From Kineococcus endophyticus (GTDB lineage Bacteria > Actinomycetota > Actinomycetes > Actinomycetales > Kineococcaceae): a stretch of DNA of 64,000 nt. This document shows positions 17,554 through 26,882 of the stretch, in pieces. The first letter of the stretch is position 1. Each line of letters opens with the position of its first letter. The stretch spans positions 1 through 64,000 of the forward strand of contig NZ_JBFNQN010000008.1 of the NCBI RefSeq assembly GCF_040796495.1. The letters run 5' to 3'. The notes beneath the pieces are model-generated. The model had not been told where the DNA came from and ran no database searches. It saw only the letters and a list, made by a program, of their open reading frames with translations. The position numbers and the translations under genes were made by a program.

Positions 17554-18969
17554 TCAGCCGAAGGGGACGACCCCGCTGGCCACGGCGGCGACGAGCATCA
17601 CGAGGGACAGGACGACCGAACGCCAGATGACCTTCTTGTGGTGGTCCGCCAGGTCGACCTTGGCCAGGGAGATCAGCAGCAGCATCGCCGGCACGAGCGG
17701 GGAGGTGAAGTGGACGGGCTGGCCGACGATCGAGGCCCGGGCCATCTCGACGCTGGAGATGCCGTAGTGCGAGGCGGCCTCGGACAGGATCGGCAGGACG
17801 CCGAAGTAGAACCCGTCGTTGGACAGGAAGAACGTCAGCGGCATGCTGAGGACGCCGGTGATGACGGCCAGGTGCGGGCCCCACGCGTCGGGCACGATGT
17901 CGACGAGCCAGCGGGCCATGGCGGTGTCCATGCCGGTCTCGGTGAGCACCGCGGTCAGGACCGCGGCCGCGAACACCATGGAGACGACCGCGACGATGCT
18001 GGAGGAGTGCTCCTTGATGCGCTCGACCTGCTCGGAGGGCTTGGGGAAGTTCACCAGCAGCGCGAGGGCGGCGGCCACCATGAAGAGGAACGGCAGCGGC
18101 ATGACGTCCATGCCCAGCAGGACGAGCAGGGCGACGGTGAGGGCGCCGTTGAACCAGATGAGCTTGGGACGCAGCGTGGGACGGTCGGGGTCGAGCGCAC
18201 CGCTGGTCATGCCGTCGTCGTCGCCGCCGAGGGCTGCGCCGCCGGCCGAACCCGTCGTGCGGTGGGCGGTGCCCGCACCGGGACCGCCACCGGCGAGGGC
18301 GGGTTCGCGCACCTCGACGAGTTCCACGGTCTCGATGCCGAACTCGCGACCCGCCTTCGCCAGGCGGCGCTTCTCGGACAGGCCCAGCGTCCAGGCCATG
18401 ACGACGACGGCCGCGAGGCCGGCCAGCATGCTCGGGACCATGGGGTTGAACAGTTCCGAGGGGGAGACGCCGAGCGCCGTCGCCGCCCGGACGGTCGGCC
18501 CGCCCCAGGGGATGATGTTCATGACGCCGGCGGCGAGGTTCGCCACGACCGTGAGGACCACGGGCGACAGGCCCAGGCGCAGGTACAGCGGCAGCATGGC
18601 CGAGACCGTGATGATGAACGTCGTCGACCCGTCCCCGTCGAGGGAGACGAGCGAGGTCAGCACGGCTGTGCCGATGACGACCTTGACGGGGGAGTTCCCG
18701 CAGATCCGCAGGATCAGCCGGATCAGCGGGTCGAACAACCCGACGTCGATCATCAGGCCGAAGTAGACGATCGCGAAGAACAGCAGCGCGGCCGTCGGGG
18801 CGAACTTCCCGACCTGTTCCATCACCGCGTCCCCGACCCCGACTCCCGTGCCGGCGATGACGGCGAACGCGAGCGGGACGAGGATCAGGGCGACGACCGG
18901 CGTGAGCCGTTTCGTCATGATGAGGACCATGAACAGGGCGACCATGGTGAAACCGAGGGTGACCAGCAT
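17554..18969 (-). CDS. CitMHS-family citrate transporter
   Basis: The 471-residue protein has about 12 hydrophobic helices and matches the CitMHS group, which imports metal-citrate complexes with protons. Recognisable segments are LTPVVALILVPLAFAVIAG, SLDGDGSTTFIITVSAMLPLY, NIIPWGGPTVRAATALG and the C-terminal MPLTFFLSNDGFYFGVLPILSE. A long hydrophilic loop (about residues 205-270) divides the two halves. ATG at 18967-18969 has GGAG upstream. The divergent CitA/DcuS-like kinase and its regulator very likely control it. Confidence 0.9.
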   Translation of the reverse strand: MLVTLGFTMVALFMVLIMTKRLTPVVALILVPLAFAVIAGTGVGVGDAVMEQVGKFAPTAALLFFAIVYFGLMIDVGLFDPLIRLILRICGNSPVKVVIGTAVLTSLVSLDGDGSTTFIITVSAMLPLYLRLGLSPVVLTVVANLAAGVMNIIPWGGPTVRAATALGVSPSELFNPMVPSMLAGLAAVVVMAWTLGLSEKRRLAKAGREFGIETVELVEVREPALAGGGPGAGTAHRTTGSAGGAALGGDDDGMTSGALDPDRPTLRPKLIWFNGALTVALLVLLGMDVMPLPFLFMVAAALALLVNFPKPSEQVERIKEHSSSIVAVVSMVFAAAVLTAVLTETGMDTAMARWLVDIVPDAWGPHLAVITGVLSMPLTFFLSNDGFYFGVLPILSEAASHYGISSVEMARASIVGQPVHFTSPLVPAMLLLISLAKVDLADHHKKVIWRSVVLSLVMLVAAVASGVVPFG

Positions 18970-19108
18970 CGTTGCTCCGAGTTCTCCGTCGAACGGGACT
19001 GGCGGGAACGCTAGGGAACTCCCGGTCGTCGGGGAGGGTTGCGCGCACAGAACGGCGCACTGAGCGTTCCGCGTGTTGTGCGCGTTGTGCTCACGCGCGC
19101 GACGGGGC

Positions 19109-19114
19109 TACCGT
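19109..19114 (+). promoter_or_regulatory. -10 element of the sensor-kinase operon
   Basis: TACCGT ends seven bases before GTG 19122, and TTGTGC lies 18 bases upstream as a plausible -35, giving a leaderless message. Confidence 0.5.
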
Positions 19115-19121
19115 TCGGCGC

Positions 19122-20744
19122 GTGGACCCCCGACGATGGTCGTTCAGCCGCCAGGTGCTGGCCGTGCTGCTCCTGCTCGTCGCCGTCGTCCTCGCCGTCG
19201 GCTGCGGCGGCTCGGTCTACCTCCTGCACCAGCAGGCCGTGGTGGAGTCCCGCAACCGCAGCCTCGACGTCGCCCGCACGCTCGCCGAGGACGACGCCGT
19301 CCGTGCGGCCGTCACCGCCGCGAGCGACGCCCCGCCGGCCGGGGCCGCGACGCTGCGCGACGGTCTCGTCCAGCGCGAGGCCGAGGCCGTCCGCGCGCGC
19401 ACCGGGGCCCTGTTCGTCGTCGTCACCGACGACCGCGGCCTCCGGCTCGCGCACCCGAACCCCGACGTCCTCGGGCAGCGGGTCAGCACCGACCCCACCC
19501 GCGCCCTGGCTGGGGAGGAGGTCGTCACCGACGAGACCGGGACGCTCGGCGCCTCGGCCCGGGCCAAGGTGCCGGTCCGCGCGCTCGGGTCGGACCGTGT
19601 CGTCGGCGAGGTCAGCGTCGGTGTCGGGTCCGCGGCCATCGCCGACCGCGCCCGGGACGCCCTGGTGCCCGCCCTGGCCGTCGCCGCCGCCGCCCTCGTC
19701 CTCGGGCTGGCCGGGGCCAGCGTCCTGGCCGGGCGGCTGCGCCGGCTCACCCTGGGTCTGCAGCCGGAGGAGCTCGGCGGCATCCTGCAGGCCCACGACG
19801 CCGTCCTGCACGGCATCGCCGAGGGGGTCGTCTCCCTCGGGCCCGACCAGCGCGTCGTCCTGGCCAACGGGGAGGCGGCCCGGCTCCTCGGCCGCCCCGT
19901 CCCCGCAGGGGCCGCGCTGGACGACCTGCCCCCCGCCGTCCGCGAGGTCGTCACCAGCCCGCCGGCGGCGCCGGTCCTCGCCGTCGTGGGGGACCGGGCG
20001 CTGCTGCTGTCCGCCCGCCGCGTCGACCGCGACGGCCGGCTGCTGGGGCACGTCGTCACGGTCGCCGACCGCACCGACGTGGAACTGCTGACCCGCCAGC
20101 TCGACGCCGTCCAGGCCGTCGGGGAGGTCCTGCGCGCGCAGCGGCACGAGTTCGCCAACCGGCTGCACCTCGTCGCCGGGCTGCTGGAGACGGGCCGTCC
20201 GGAGGAGGCCGGGGCCTACGTGCGCACCCTGCTCGCCACCGGGCCGCTGGGGTCCCGGGTGGAGGGGCTCGACGCCGTCGGCGACCCGTACCTGCAGGCC
20301 TTCGTCGCGGCCAAGGCCGCCCACGCGCGCGAACGGCAGGTCGTCCTCGCCCTCGGGGAGGTCTCGGTCGCCGGTCGCGTCGCCGACCCGGTCGACGTCA
20401 CCACGGTGCTGGGCAACCTGGTGGACAACGCCGTCAACGCCGCCGCGGGCAGTCCCGACGCCCGGGTCGAGGTGGACCTGGTGCAGGAGGGCGCGGACCT
20501 CGTCGTGGCCGTCGCCGACTCCGGGGCCGGAGTTCTGGAAGCACTGCGCGACAGCGTGTTCGAGACGGGGGTCAGCACCCGCGACGAGGAGGGCCACGGC
20601 ATCGGCCTCGGCCTGGTGCGGCAGGTGGCCCGCGCCCGGGGCGGCGACGCGTGGCTGGCTCCCGCATCGGCCGGGTCCGGCGCCGTCTTCGTCGTGCGGC
20701 TCCCCGGGGCCCTGACCCCCGTGCACCAGCTGGAGGTGCCGTGA
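19122..20744 (+). CDS. CitA/DcuS-type sensor histidine kinase
   Basis: The 540-residue kinase has a transmembrane helix near residues 10-32, an extracytoplasmic ligand domain with the PASTA-free sCache pattern (VVVTDDRGLRLAHPNPDVLGQRVSTDP), a second helix near 183-207, a PAS region and a C-terminal kinase core. The phosphoacceptor H342 lies in RAQRHEFANRLHLVAGLL, the form used by the CitA/DcuS family. N-box LGNLVDNAVNAA and G-boxes DSGAGV and GHGIGLGLV follow. Such kinases sense citrate or C4-dicarboxylates. GTG 19122 is supported by TACCGT upstream. It overlaps its response regulator. Confidence 0.92.
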   Translation: MDPRRWSFSRQVLAVLLLLVAVVLAVGCGGSVYLLHQQAVVESRNRSLDVARTLAEDDAVRAAVTAASDAPPAGAATLRDGLVQREAEAVRARTGALFVVVTDDRGLRLAHPNPDVLGQRVSTDPTRALAGEEVVTDETGTLGASARAKVPVRALGSDRVVGEVSVGVGSAAIADRARDALVPALAVAAAALVLGLAGASVLAGRLRRLTLGLQPEELGGILQAHDAVLHGIAEGVVSLGPDQRVVLANGEAARLLGRPVPAGAALDDLPPAVREVVTSPPAAPVLAVVGDRALLLSARRVDRDGRLLGHVVTVADRTDVELLTRQLDAVQAVGEVLRAQRHEFANRLHLVAGLLETGRPEEAGAYVRTLLATGPLGSRVEGLDAVGDPYLQAFVAAKAAHARERQVVLALGEVSVAGRVADPVDVTTVLGNLVDNAVNAAAGSPDARVEVDLVQEGADLVVAVADSGAGVLEALRDSVFETGVSTRDEEGHGIGLGLVRQVARARGGDAWLAPASAGSGAVFVVRLPGALTPVHQLEVP

Positions 20745-21433
20745 CGGGCGGCGGTCTGCGCGTCCTCGTGGTCGACGACGACTTCCGCGTCGCGTCGCTG
20801 CACGCCGGGTACGTGGACGCCGTCGCCGGGTTCGAGGTGGCCGGGACCGCCGGGTCGGTCGCGCAGGCCCGGACGCTGCTCGCCCGCCAGCAGGCGGCCG
20901 GCACCCCCGTCGACCTCGCGCTGCTGGACGTCTACCTCCCGGACGGGTCCGGGCTCGACCTCCTCGGGTCCTGCGACGCCTTCGTGCTCAGCGCGGCCGG
21001 TGAACCGGGCTCGTTCCGTCGTGCGGTGCGCTGCGGGGCGCTGGGCTACCTCGTCAAACCGTTCGGCGAGGCCGTCCTGCACACCCGGCTGCGCGCCTAC
21101 GCCCGCTACCGCAGGGTGCTCGCCACGGCCGAGGAGCACGGTCAGCCCCTCGACCAGGACGTCGCCGACGCCGCCTTCCGCGCCCTGCACGCCGACGCCG
21201 CGGCCACCCGCGGGGGGAGCGCCGCGACGAGCGCCACCCGCGACCTCGTCCTGCGGGCCCTCGCCGAGGCCGCCGAGCCGCTGTCGGCCGCCGACGTCGC
21301 GGCCGCCACCGGGATCTCGCGGGCCACCGCCCAGCGCCACCTCGCCGCGCTCGACGGGGAGGGCAAGCTCGCCCTTCGCCTGCGCTACGGGGCCACGGGA
21401 CGGCCCGAGCAGCGCTACGCGCCGCTGACCTGA
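20741..21433 (+). CDS. CitB/DcuR-type response regulator
   Basis: The 230-residue protein has an N-terminal receiver domain (LRVLVVDDDFRVASLHAGYV) with phosphoacceptor D63 in LALLDVYLPDGSGLDLL and the signalling lysine in GYLVKPFGE. The C-terminal half holds a helix-turn-helix (PLSAADVAAATGISRATAQRHLAAL) as in CitB/DcuR regulators. The GTG start overlaps the kinase stop (GTGA), so kinase and regulator are made together. The expected target is the divergent citrate-family transporter gene. Confidence 0.92.
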   Translation: MTGGGLRVLVVDDDFRVASLHAGYVDAVAGFEVAGTAGSVAQARTLLARQQAAGTPVDLALLDVYLPDGSGLDLLGSCDAFVLSAAGEPGSFRRAVRCGALGYLVKPFGEAVLHTRLRAYARYRRVLATAEEHGQPLDQDVADAAFRALHADAAATRGGSAATSATRDLVLRALAEAAEPLSAADVAAATGISRATAQRHLAALDGEGKLALRLRYGATGRPEQRYAPLT

Positions 21434-21445
21434 GCCCGACGTGAC

Positions 21446-21506
21446 CCGATCGGGTGACTTCAGGGCCGTTCGGGGTGGGTCGTCGTGACGCGGCCGACCG
21501 GGTGAA
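21446..21506. promoter_or_regulatory. Two CCGAYCGGGTGA elements upstream of the GGDEF-EAL gene
   Basis: CCGATCGGGTGAC (21446-21458) and CCGACCGGGTGAA (21494-21506) start 48 bases apart. The first contains the palindrome ACCCGATCGGGT. A reverse-strand copy of the same core occurs upstream of fliA (31472-31484). They look like operators of an unknown regulator. Confidence 0.35.
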
Positions 21507-21621
21507 GTAGACAGAACGTGTGGGCTCGATGACGATGAGCAGTCAACGAGCTGCTCAGGTGAAGCCAGCGCCTGGAGTGGCCCGCGTGACACGAGGGACG
21601 ACGACGAGGAAGGACCCCGGG

Positions 21622-23223
21622 ATGAGCCGCTGGCCCTGGTCGGCGCGGCACTCGGCGGGCGACGACGTCCGCACCCGGGTCGTGCCCTGGGCGATCGTCT
21701 CGCCCCTCGTGGTGGTGGGCGTGGTCGCCCTCGTCGAGGTGCTCGCCGCCGGAGGGCCCTCGCTGCGGGTGCTGCTGGCCGCGCTGGCCGGTGGCCTGGT
21801 CGCCGCTCTCCTGCTCCTCGTCCTGGCCCTGCAGTCGGCCGTGCGCCTCGACGGCGAGGGCCGTCACCAGCAGGAGGCGCTCGACGCCGCCCTGCGGCAG
21901 GCGCTGCACGACCCGCTGACCGACCTCGGCAACCGCCAGCTGTTCACCGACCGCCTCCAGCACGCCCTGGCCCGCCGCAGCTCCGGCGCCTGCGCCGTCC
22001 TGTACCTCGACCTCGACGGGTTCAAGGGCGTGAACGACACCCACGGGCACGCCGTGGGCGACATCGTCCTCGTCGAGGTCGCGAACCGGCTGCGCGCCGC
22101 CGTGCGCCCCGAGGACACCGTGGCCCGGTTCGGCGGCGACGAGTTCGCCGTCCTGTGCGAGGACCTGGCCGACGAGCTGAACGCCTCGCGCATCGCCGAG
22201 CGCGTCGTGAACTCCATCGCCGACCGGCCCATCGAGTTCGGTGGTGGCCGTCGCCTGGTCATCACTCCCAGCGTGGGCATCGCGCTGGCCCGCGACGAGG
22301 CGGACGCCTCGAAGCTCCTGCGCCGGGCCGACGCCGCGCTGTACCGGGCGAAGGAGGGCGGCAAGGCCCGTTCGGAACTCTTCGACGAGCGCATGCAGGC
22401 CCAGGCCGTCGACACGCTGCAGACCGAGGACGACCTCGCCCTCGCCGTGGCCGAGGGGCAGTTGCGCCTGCACTACCAGCCGATCGTCGACCTGCGCGAC
22501 GGGCACGTGCAGGGCGTCGAGGCGCTGCTGCGCTGGCAGCACCCCCGCCGGGGGTTGCTGCAGCCGGCCGAGTTCGTGCCGCTGGCCGAGCGCAGCGGCC
22601 TCATCGTCGACATCGGCAAGTGGGTCATCGACGAGGCGTGGAAGACGTTGGAGCACTGGTACTCCACCATCGAGGACTGCCGCCTGACCATCGCCGTGAA
22701 CGTCTCGCGGCGCCAGCTTGCCAACGCCGAACTGCTCGACGCCGTCGCGTCCTCGCAGCCGACCGGTCCGGCCGGGAACGCGCTGCTGGTCGAGGTGAGC
22801 GAGGAACTCCTCGTCGCCGACGCGAACGCGGGGTTCTCGACGTTGCACGCGCTGCGGATGATGGGCGTCCGCGTCGCGGTCGACGACTTCGGGGCGGGGG
22901 TCTCCTCGCTCGCCCACCTGCAGACGATGCCCATCGACCACGTCAAGGTGGACCGGCACTTCGTCGCCGGGCTCGGCCGGCACCGCCAGGACGAGGCGGT
23001 CGTCGCCGGGATCATCGGCATGGCGAAGAACATGGGCGTGGGCGTCGTGGCGGAGGGCGTGGAGTCCTCCGACCAGCTCGAGGCGCTGAAGCGGCTCGGC
23101 TGCGACTCGGCCCAGGGTTTCCTCCTCGGCCGGCCGAGTCCGGACGTGCGCGACGTCGTGGACCTGCCGGCCCTGGAGGCACGGCAGGGCGCTGCTCCCG
23201 CTGTGCAGGAGGCGGTGCGGTAG
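21622..23223 (+). CDS. GGDEF-EAL protein (c-di-GMP turnover)
   Basis: The 533-residue protein has two N-terminal membrane helices (about residues 20-75), a GGDEF domain with an intact RFGGDEFAVL motif near residue 171, and an EAL domain with VEALLRWQHP near 299 and AVDDFGAGVSSL and VAEGVES further on. Both catalytic motifs look complete, so it could make or break c-di-GMP. ATG 21622 was chosen because AGGAAGGA lies upstream at workable spacing; an in-frame GTG at 21520 would add 34 residues. c-di-GMP control of motility fits the nearby flagellar genes. Confidence 0.88.
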   Translation: MSRWPWSARHSAGDDVRTRVVPWAIVSPLVVVGVVALVEVLAAGGPSLRVLLAALAGGLVAALLLLVLALQSAVRLDGEGRHQQEALDAALRQALHDPLTDLGNRQLFTDRLQHALARRSSGACAVLYLDLDGFKGVNDTHGHAVGDIVLVEVANRLRAAVRPEDTVARFGGDEFAVLCEDLADELNASRIAERVVNSIADRPIEFGGGRRLVITPSVGIALARDEADASKLLRRADAALYRAKEGGKARSELFDERMQAQAVDTLQTEDDLALAVAEGQLRLHYQPIVDLRDGHVQGVEALLRWQHPRRGLLQPAEFVPLAERSGLIVDIGKWVIDEAWKTLEHWYSTIEDCRLTIAVNVSRRQLANAELLDAVASSQPTGPAGNALLVEVSEELLVADANAGFSTLHALRMMGVRVAVDDFGAGVSSLAHLQTMPIDHVKVDRHFVAGLGRHRQDEAVVAGIIGMAKNMGVGVVAEGVESSDQLEALKRLGCDSAQGFLLGRPSPDVRDVVDLPALEARQGAAPAVQEAVR

Positions 23224-23226
23224 GTT
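23221..23226 (+). promoter_or_regulatory. -10 element of the RNA methyltransferase gene
   Basis: TAGGTT includes the stop codon of the GGDEF-EAL gene and ends six bases before GTG 23233. Confidence 0.45.
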
Positions 23227-23232
23227 CCCGGG

Positions 23233-24051
23233 GTGCCGCGGATCGACCTCGAGGACCTCGACGACCCCCGGTACACGGGTTTCCTGCGCGACTTCACCGC
23301 GCTGCGCGACGTGCAGCTGCGGACGCGCCGGGAGCCGGCCGAGGGGTTGTTCCTGGCCGAGAGCGTCGAGGTGATCCGCCGGGCGTTGGAGAACGGGTAC
23401 GCGCCGCGGTCGTTCCTCGTCTCCCCGCACCGGTACGCCGAGCTCGCCGGGGACCTGCCCGACGACGCCCCGGTCTTCGTGGCGCCGCCCCGGACCGTCG
23501 AGGCGTTGACCGGTGTCGACCTGCACCGCGGGGCGCTGGGGTCCTTCGCGCGTCCGGCGCCGCGCAGCGTGGCCGACCTGCTGGCGGCGCTGCCGCCCGG
23601 CCCGGCCCGGCTCGTCGTGCTCGAGGACATCGCCGACGCCACGAACGTCGGCGCCATCGTCCGGTCGGTCGCGGCGTTCGGGGTCGACGGGTTCGTCGTG
23701 AGCCCGCGGTGCGCCGACCCGCTGTACCGGCGCAGCGTGCGCGTCTCGATGGGGACCGTCCTGCACCTGCCGTGGGCGCGGGCGGTGTCCTGGCCGGGGG
23801 ACCTCGACCTCCTGCGCGAGGCGGGGTTCACGGTCGCCGCGCTCGCCCTGTCGGACGACTCGGTGGCGCTGGGGGAGTTCGCGGCGCCCGAGCGGCTCGC
23901 GTTCCTGCTCGGCACGGAGGGGGACGGGCTGAGCCGGCGGGCGGTGGCCGCCGCCGACGTCGTCGTCCGCATCCCCATGGACCCGCGCGTCGACAGCCTC
24001 AACGTCGCCGCCGCGAGCGCGGTCGCGTTGTGGGAGACGCGGCGGGCGTAG
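23233..24051 (+). CDS. TrmH/SpoU-family RNA methyltransferase
   Basis: The 272-residue SPOUT methyltransferase uses SAM to 2'-O-methylate rRNA or tRNA. The SpoU substrate-binding N-terminal domain (residues 1-110) precedes the catalytic motifs LEDIADATNVGAIVRSVAAFGVDG (motif 1), FLLGTEGDGLSRR (motif 2) and IPMDPRVDSLNVAAASAVALWE (motif 3, knotted SAM site). Exact RNA target is unknown. GTG 23233 is preceded by TAGGTT and is probably leaderless. Confidence 0.9.
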   Translation: MPRIDLEDLDDPRYTGFLRDFTALRDVQLRTRREPAEGLFLAESVEVIRRALENGYAPRSFLVSPHRYAELAGDLPDDAPVFVAPPRTVEALTGVDLHRGALGSFARPAPRSVADLLAALPPGPARLVVLEDIADATNVGAIVRSVAAFGVDGFVVSPRCADPLYRRSVRVSMGTVLHLPWARAVSWPGDLDLLREAGFTVAALALSDDSVALGEFAAPERLAFLLGTEGDGLSRRAVAAADVVVRIPMDPRVDSLNVAAASAVALWETRRA

Positions 24052-24054
24052 CGT
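24049..24054 (+). promoter_or_regulatory. -10 element of gpsA
   Basis: TAGCGT overlaps the stop of the methyltransferase gene and ends seven bases before GTG 24062. Confidence 0.45.
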
Positions 24055-24061
24055 GGACCGC

Positions 24062-25018
24062 GTGCGCGTCGCCGTCCTGGGAGCCGGAGCGTGGGGGACG
24101 ACCGTCGCCGGTGTCCTCGCGCAAAGCGCCGACGTCGCGTTGTGGTGCCGGCGGGGCGAACTCGCCGAGGAGGTCGCGGCGACCCGCGAGAACTCCCGCT
24201 ACCTGCCCGGCGTGGAACTGCCGGACCGGATCCTCGCGACCCCCGACGTCGCGGTGGCCCTGGGTGGGGCGTCGCTGGTCGTGCTGGCCGTACCGTTGCA
24301 GCAGTTGCGGTCCCGGCTCGCCGCCTGGCGACCGGAGTTCCCCGACGTTCCGGTCGTGAACCTCGCCAAGGGCGTCGAGACGGCGACGGGGCAGTTCGGG
24401 ACGGAGGTCGTGCAGGACGTGCTGCGCGACCGGCAGGTGCTCGCGCTGTCGGGACCGAACCTCGCCGCCGAGATCGCACGCGGACAACCGGCGGCCACGG
24501 TCGTGGCGGGGTCGGACGCCGCGGTGGCGACGGCCGTCGCGACCGCCTTCACGACACCGCAGTTCCACGCGCACGCGGTCACCGACGTCGTCGGGGTCGA
24601 CGTCGCGGGTGCGTTCAAGAACGTCGTGGCCCTCGCGGTCGGGATGGTCGAGGGCGCCGGGCTGGGGGCGAACGCGCGGGCGGCGGTGCTGACGCTGGGT
24701 CTCAGCGAGATGGCCGCCCTCGGCGGGCGGCTCGGGGCGCGGCCGGAGACGTTCCTGGGCCTGGCCGGGGCCGGGGACCTCGTCGCCACGAGCACGTCGA
24801 CGCTCTCGCGCAACCACCGCGTCGGGCTGGCGCTGGGGGAGGGGTTGCCGCTCGCGGACGCGGTCGGCCGGGCCGGCGGGACCGCCGAGGGGGTCGCCAC
24901 TGCCCCCGCCCTGCTCCGCCGCGACGCCGACCTGCCGTTCGTCCGCGACGTCGTGGCGGTGCTCGCGGGGGAGCGGTCACCCGTCGCCGCGGTGTCCCGC
25001 CTGCTGTCGGCGACCTGA
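24062..25018 (+). CDS. gpsA: Glycerol-3-phosphate dehydrogenase [NAD(P)+]
   Basis: The 318-residue enzyme reduces dihydroxyacetone phosphate to sn-glycerol 3-phosphate for phospholipid synthesis. The N-terminal dinucleotide fold VRVAVLGAGAWGTT, the segment SGPNLAAEIARGQPAA, and the catalytic lysine region DVAGAFKNVVALAVGMVEG, together with GLAGAGDLVATSTSTLSRN, identify it. Length is slightly below the usual 330. GTG 24062 is preferred over GTG 24053 because of TAGCGT seven bases upstream. It converges with and overlaps the SRPBCC gene by 42 bases. Confidence 0.93.
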   Translation: MRVAVLGAGAWGTTVAGVLAQSADVALWCRRGELAEEVAATRENSRYLPGVELPDRILATPDVAVALGGASLVVLAVPLQQLRSRLAAWRPEFPDVPVVNLAKGVETATGQFGTEVVQDVLRDRQVLALSGPNLAAEIARGQPAATVVAGSDAAVATAVATAFTTPQFHAHAVTDVVGVDVAGAFKNVVALAVGMVEGAGLGANARAAVLTLGLSEMAALGGRLGARPETFLGLAGAGDLVATSTSTLSRNHRVGLALGEGLPLADAVGRAGGTAEGVATAPALLRRDADLPFVRDVVAVLAGERSPVAAVSRLLSAT

Positions 25019-25354
25019 GACCAGGCGCCGCAGCGCGCACCAGGCCACCGGCAGGTACGGGGCCGGGCCGTCGAACGTCGTGACGCACCCGCCCGGGACG
25101 GCACGGACGGCGTGGGCCATCCGGATCCCGAGGACGCGCCACGACCACGTCATGGCGTCCTCGTCGACCGCGGTGATCGTGAAGCGGAGTCGGACCGGTC
25201 CGCCGTGGACGCGACCCGTGACGCCTTCGGCGATCCGGTCCGCGTCGGCGTCCACGGACGTCATGTGCGGGGCCCAGGTCGGCCAGCGGGCGATCTGCGC
25301 GTAGTCCGCCCAGACCGCCGTGGCCGGCCGCGGGCCCCGCACCGTCAGGCGCAT
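24977..25354 (-). CDS. SRPBCC-fold protein
   Basis: The 125-residue product (MRLTVRGPRPATAVWADYAQIARWPTWAPHM...) has the START/polyketide-cyclase pattern of actinobacterial SRPBCC proteins: an initial W-x-D-Y helix, VTGRVHGGPVRLRFTITAVD strands and a C-terminal helix. It likely binds a small hydrophobic ligand; nothing more specific can be said. It starts one base after the YbaK stop, so it is third in a three-gene minus-strand operon, and its 3' end overlaps gpsA convergently. Confidence 0.7.
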   Translation of the reverse strand: MRLTVRGPRPATAVWADYAQIARWPTWAPHMTSVDADADRIAEGVTGRVHGGPVRLRFTITAVDEDAMTWSWRVLGIRMAHAVRAVPGGCVTTFDGPAPYLPVAWCALRRLVSGRRQQAGHRGDG

Positions 25355-25355
25355 G

Positions 25356-25901
25356 TCAGCCCTGCGCGATGTCCATGGCGATGTCCACGACCTCCGCGCC
25401 CGGGAGGGCGGCGAGGTCGTCGCCCCGGACGACGAGCTTGGAGCGGCGCAGGCCGGAGCCGACGAGCAGCCAGTCGGTGTCGGCGACCCGCTGGTCGACG
25501 AGGACCCGCCAGCCGGCGGGGAGTCCGACCGGGGTGATGCCGCCGTACTCCATGCCGGACTCCTCCACGGCGCGGTCCATCGACAGGAACGAGGCCTTGC
25601 GCACCTCCAGCAGCCGCTTGACGGCGCCGTTGACGTCGGCCCGGGTGCTCGCCAGGACGACGCACGCGGCGATGCGTTCCTCACCCTCCCGCTTGCCCGC
25701 GACGACGACGCAGTTCGCCGACCCGTCGAGCGGGACGCCGGCCGCCTCGACCAGGGCCGCGGTGTCGGCGAGGTCCGGATCGATGTCGGCGACCCACGCG
25801 CCCTCCGGCAGGACCGCCCGGACCGCCTCGGGGAGGAGCTCAGGGTGCTCGGCCGCGGGCAGGAGGGTCAGTGAGCCGGCCGCGCGCTGCGGACCACTCA
25901 C
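25356..25901 (-). CDS. YbaK/ProX-type aminoacyl-tRNA deacylase domain protein
   Basis: The 181-residue protein matches the YbaK/EbsC family, which clears mischarged tRNA such as Cys-tRNA(Pro). Typical segments are [31 protein letters not shown], the lysine-containing [28 protein letters not shown] and [17 protein letters not shown]. The GTG start overlaps the YbhB stop (GTGA). It is the middle gene of the YbhB-YbaK-SRPBCC run. Confidence 0.88.
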   Translation of the reverse strand: MSGPQRAAGSLTLLPAAEHPELLPEAVRAVLPEGAWVADIDPDLADTAALVEAAGVPLDGSANCVVVAGKREGEERIAACVVLASTRADVNGAVKRLLEVRKASFLSMDRAVEESGMEYGGITPVGLPAGWRVLVDQRVADTDWLLVGSGLRRSKLVVRGDDLAALPGAEVVDIAMDIAQG

Positions 25902-26404
25902 CGGGAGTAGACGGGGCTGAGCGTCGCCCGCGCCAGCACGTGGCCCAACGACGTGAAGGCGGCGACGGTCGGCGTCGCACCCTCGGGCAGGCCGAGCGAC
26001 TCGACGTCGAGGGCGTGCACGGCGAAGACGTACCGGTGCTCGCGGTCTCCGGGCGGCGGCGCCGCCCCCGTGAAGTCCTGGGTGCCCATGTCGTTGCGCA
26101 GGACGGTGGCGCCCTGCGGGGCCGTGGCGCCCTGCTCCAGGCTCGTGACGCCCACCGGGACGTCGACGACCGCCCAGTGCCAGAACCCGGCCGGCGTCGG
26201 CGCGTCGGGGTCGAAGCAGTTCACGAGGAAGCTCTTCGTGCCCTCGGGGAACCCGTCCCAGCTCAACTGCGGCGAGACGTTGCCGCCGGCGTGCTTCTCG
26301 TCCATCTGCTCACCCGACGTGACGTCGGTGGAGTGCAGCGCGAAGCTCGGCACCGTGGGGAGCAGGGAGTAGGGGTCCGGGGCGATGGGTCGTTCGAGGT
26401 CCAT
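25898..26404 (-). CDS. YbhB/YbcL (PEBP, Raf kinase inhibitor-like) protein
   Basis: The 168-residue PEBP-family protein contains [41 protein letters not shown] and the ligand-site strand [18 protein letters not shown]. Bacterial members are small soluble proteins of unclear role. ATG at 26402-26404 is preceded seven bases upstream by TAGCGT (26412-26417), so the operon mRNA is probably leaderless. A strong hairpin separates it from fliW. Confidence 0.88.
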   Translation of the reverse strand: MDLERPIAPDPYSLLPTVPSFALHSTDVTSGEQMDEKHAGGNVSPQLSWDGFPEGTKSFLVNCFDPDAPTPAGFWHWAVVDVPVGVTSLEQGATAPQGATVLRNDMGTQDFTGAAPPPGDREHRYVFAVHALDVESLGLPEGATPTVAAFTSLGHVLARATLSPVYSR

Positions 26405-26411
26405 GCACCCG

Positions 26412-26417
26412 ACGCTA
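26412..26417 (-). promoter_or_regulatory. -10 element of the YbhB-YbaK-SRPBCC operon
   Basis: TAGCGT on the minus strand ends seven bases before the ATG of the YbhB gene. Confidence 0.45.
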
Positions 26418-26425
26418 ACGGGCGC

Positions 26426-26457
26426 GGGCCGGACCGGCCCCTCGACCGGTCCGGACC
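26426..26457 (-). terminator. Hairpin after fliW (distal copy)
   Basis: GGACCGG (26431-26437) pairs with CCGGTCC (26446-26452) and the stem extends by further G-C pairs on both sides. It lies between the fliW stop and the YbhB promoter. There is no clear T-run. Confidence 0.5.
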
Positions 26458-26477
26458 GCGTTCCCAGGAGCTGCGCG

Positions 26478-26882
26478 TCAGTCCTTGCGGACCAGGGGGG
26501 CGTCCAGCGGCTGGTCCTTGCCGTACAGGACGGCCTGCGTCGCGCGGTGTGCCTTGGGGTTCAGCACGATCGGCGCGAGCAGGTTCATGGTGGCCTTCTC
26601 GGCCCCGCCCTGCATGTTGACGACGGCCAGCACGGCCCCGTCCTTCTCGTCGACGATCTCCAGGGAACGCGCGGTGTCCCCGTCGATCATCGGCTCGTAG
26701 TCGGGGTAGAAGGGCATGGGGTCGGCGACGACCAGCTGGAGGCTGGGGTCCGACGTGGACCGCATGGTGAAGAACAGGCCGTCCTCGTCGAGGGGTTCGA
26801 GCTCGAAGCTGCGGTGCTCCTCGAGACCCACGAGGGGGGAGATGAACTCGATCTTGGGAGTTGTTTCGGAAGCGATGCTCAC
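26478..26882 (-). CDS. fliW: Flagellar assembly factor FliW (copy 2)
   Basis: The 134-residue FliW binds flagellin and, where CsrA is present, antagonises CsrA repression of flagellin translation. The pattern [46 protein letters not shown] and [22 protein letters not shown] is typical. It is a paralogue of the next upstream gene, with the same layout but much sequence change. GTG at 26880-26882 has GAAGGGA upstream. A 177-base gap containing a terminator separates it from copy 1, so it must have its own promoter; I see no clear FliA box there. Confidence 0.88.
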   Translation of the reverse strand: MSIASETTPKIEFISPLVGLEEHRSFELEPLDEDGLFFTMRSTSDPSLQLVVADPMPFYPDYEPMIDGDTARSLEIVDEKDGAVLAVVNMQGGAEKATMNLLAPIVLNPKAHRATQAVLYGKDQPLDAPLVRKD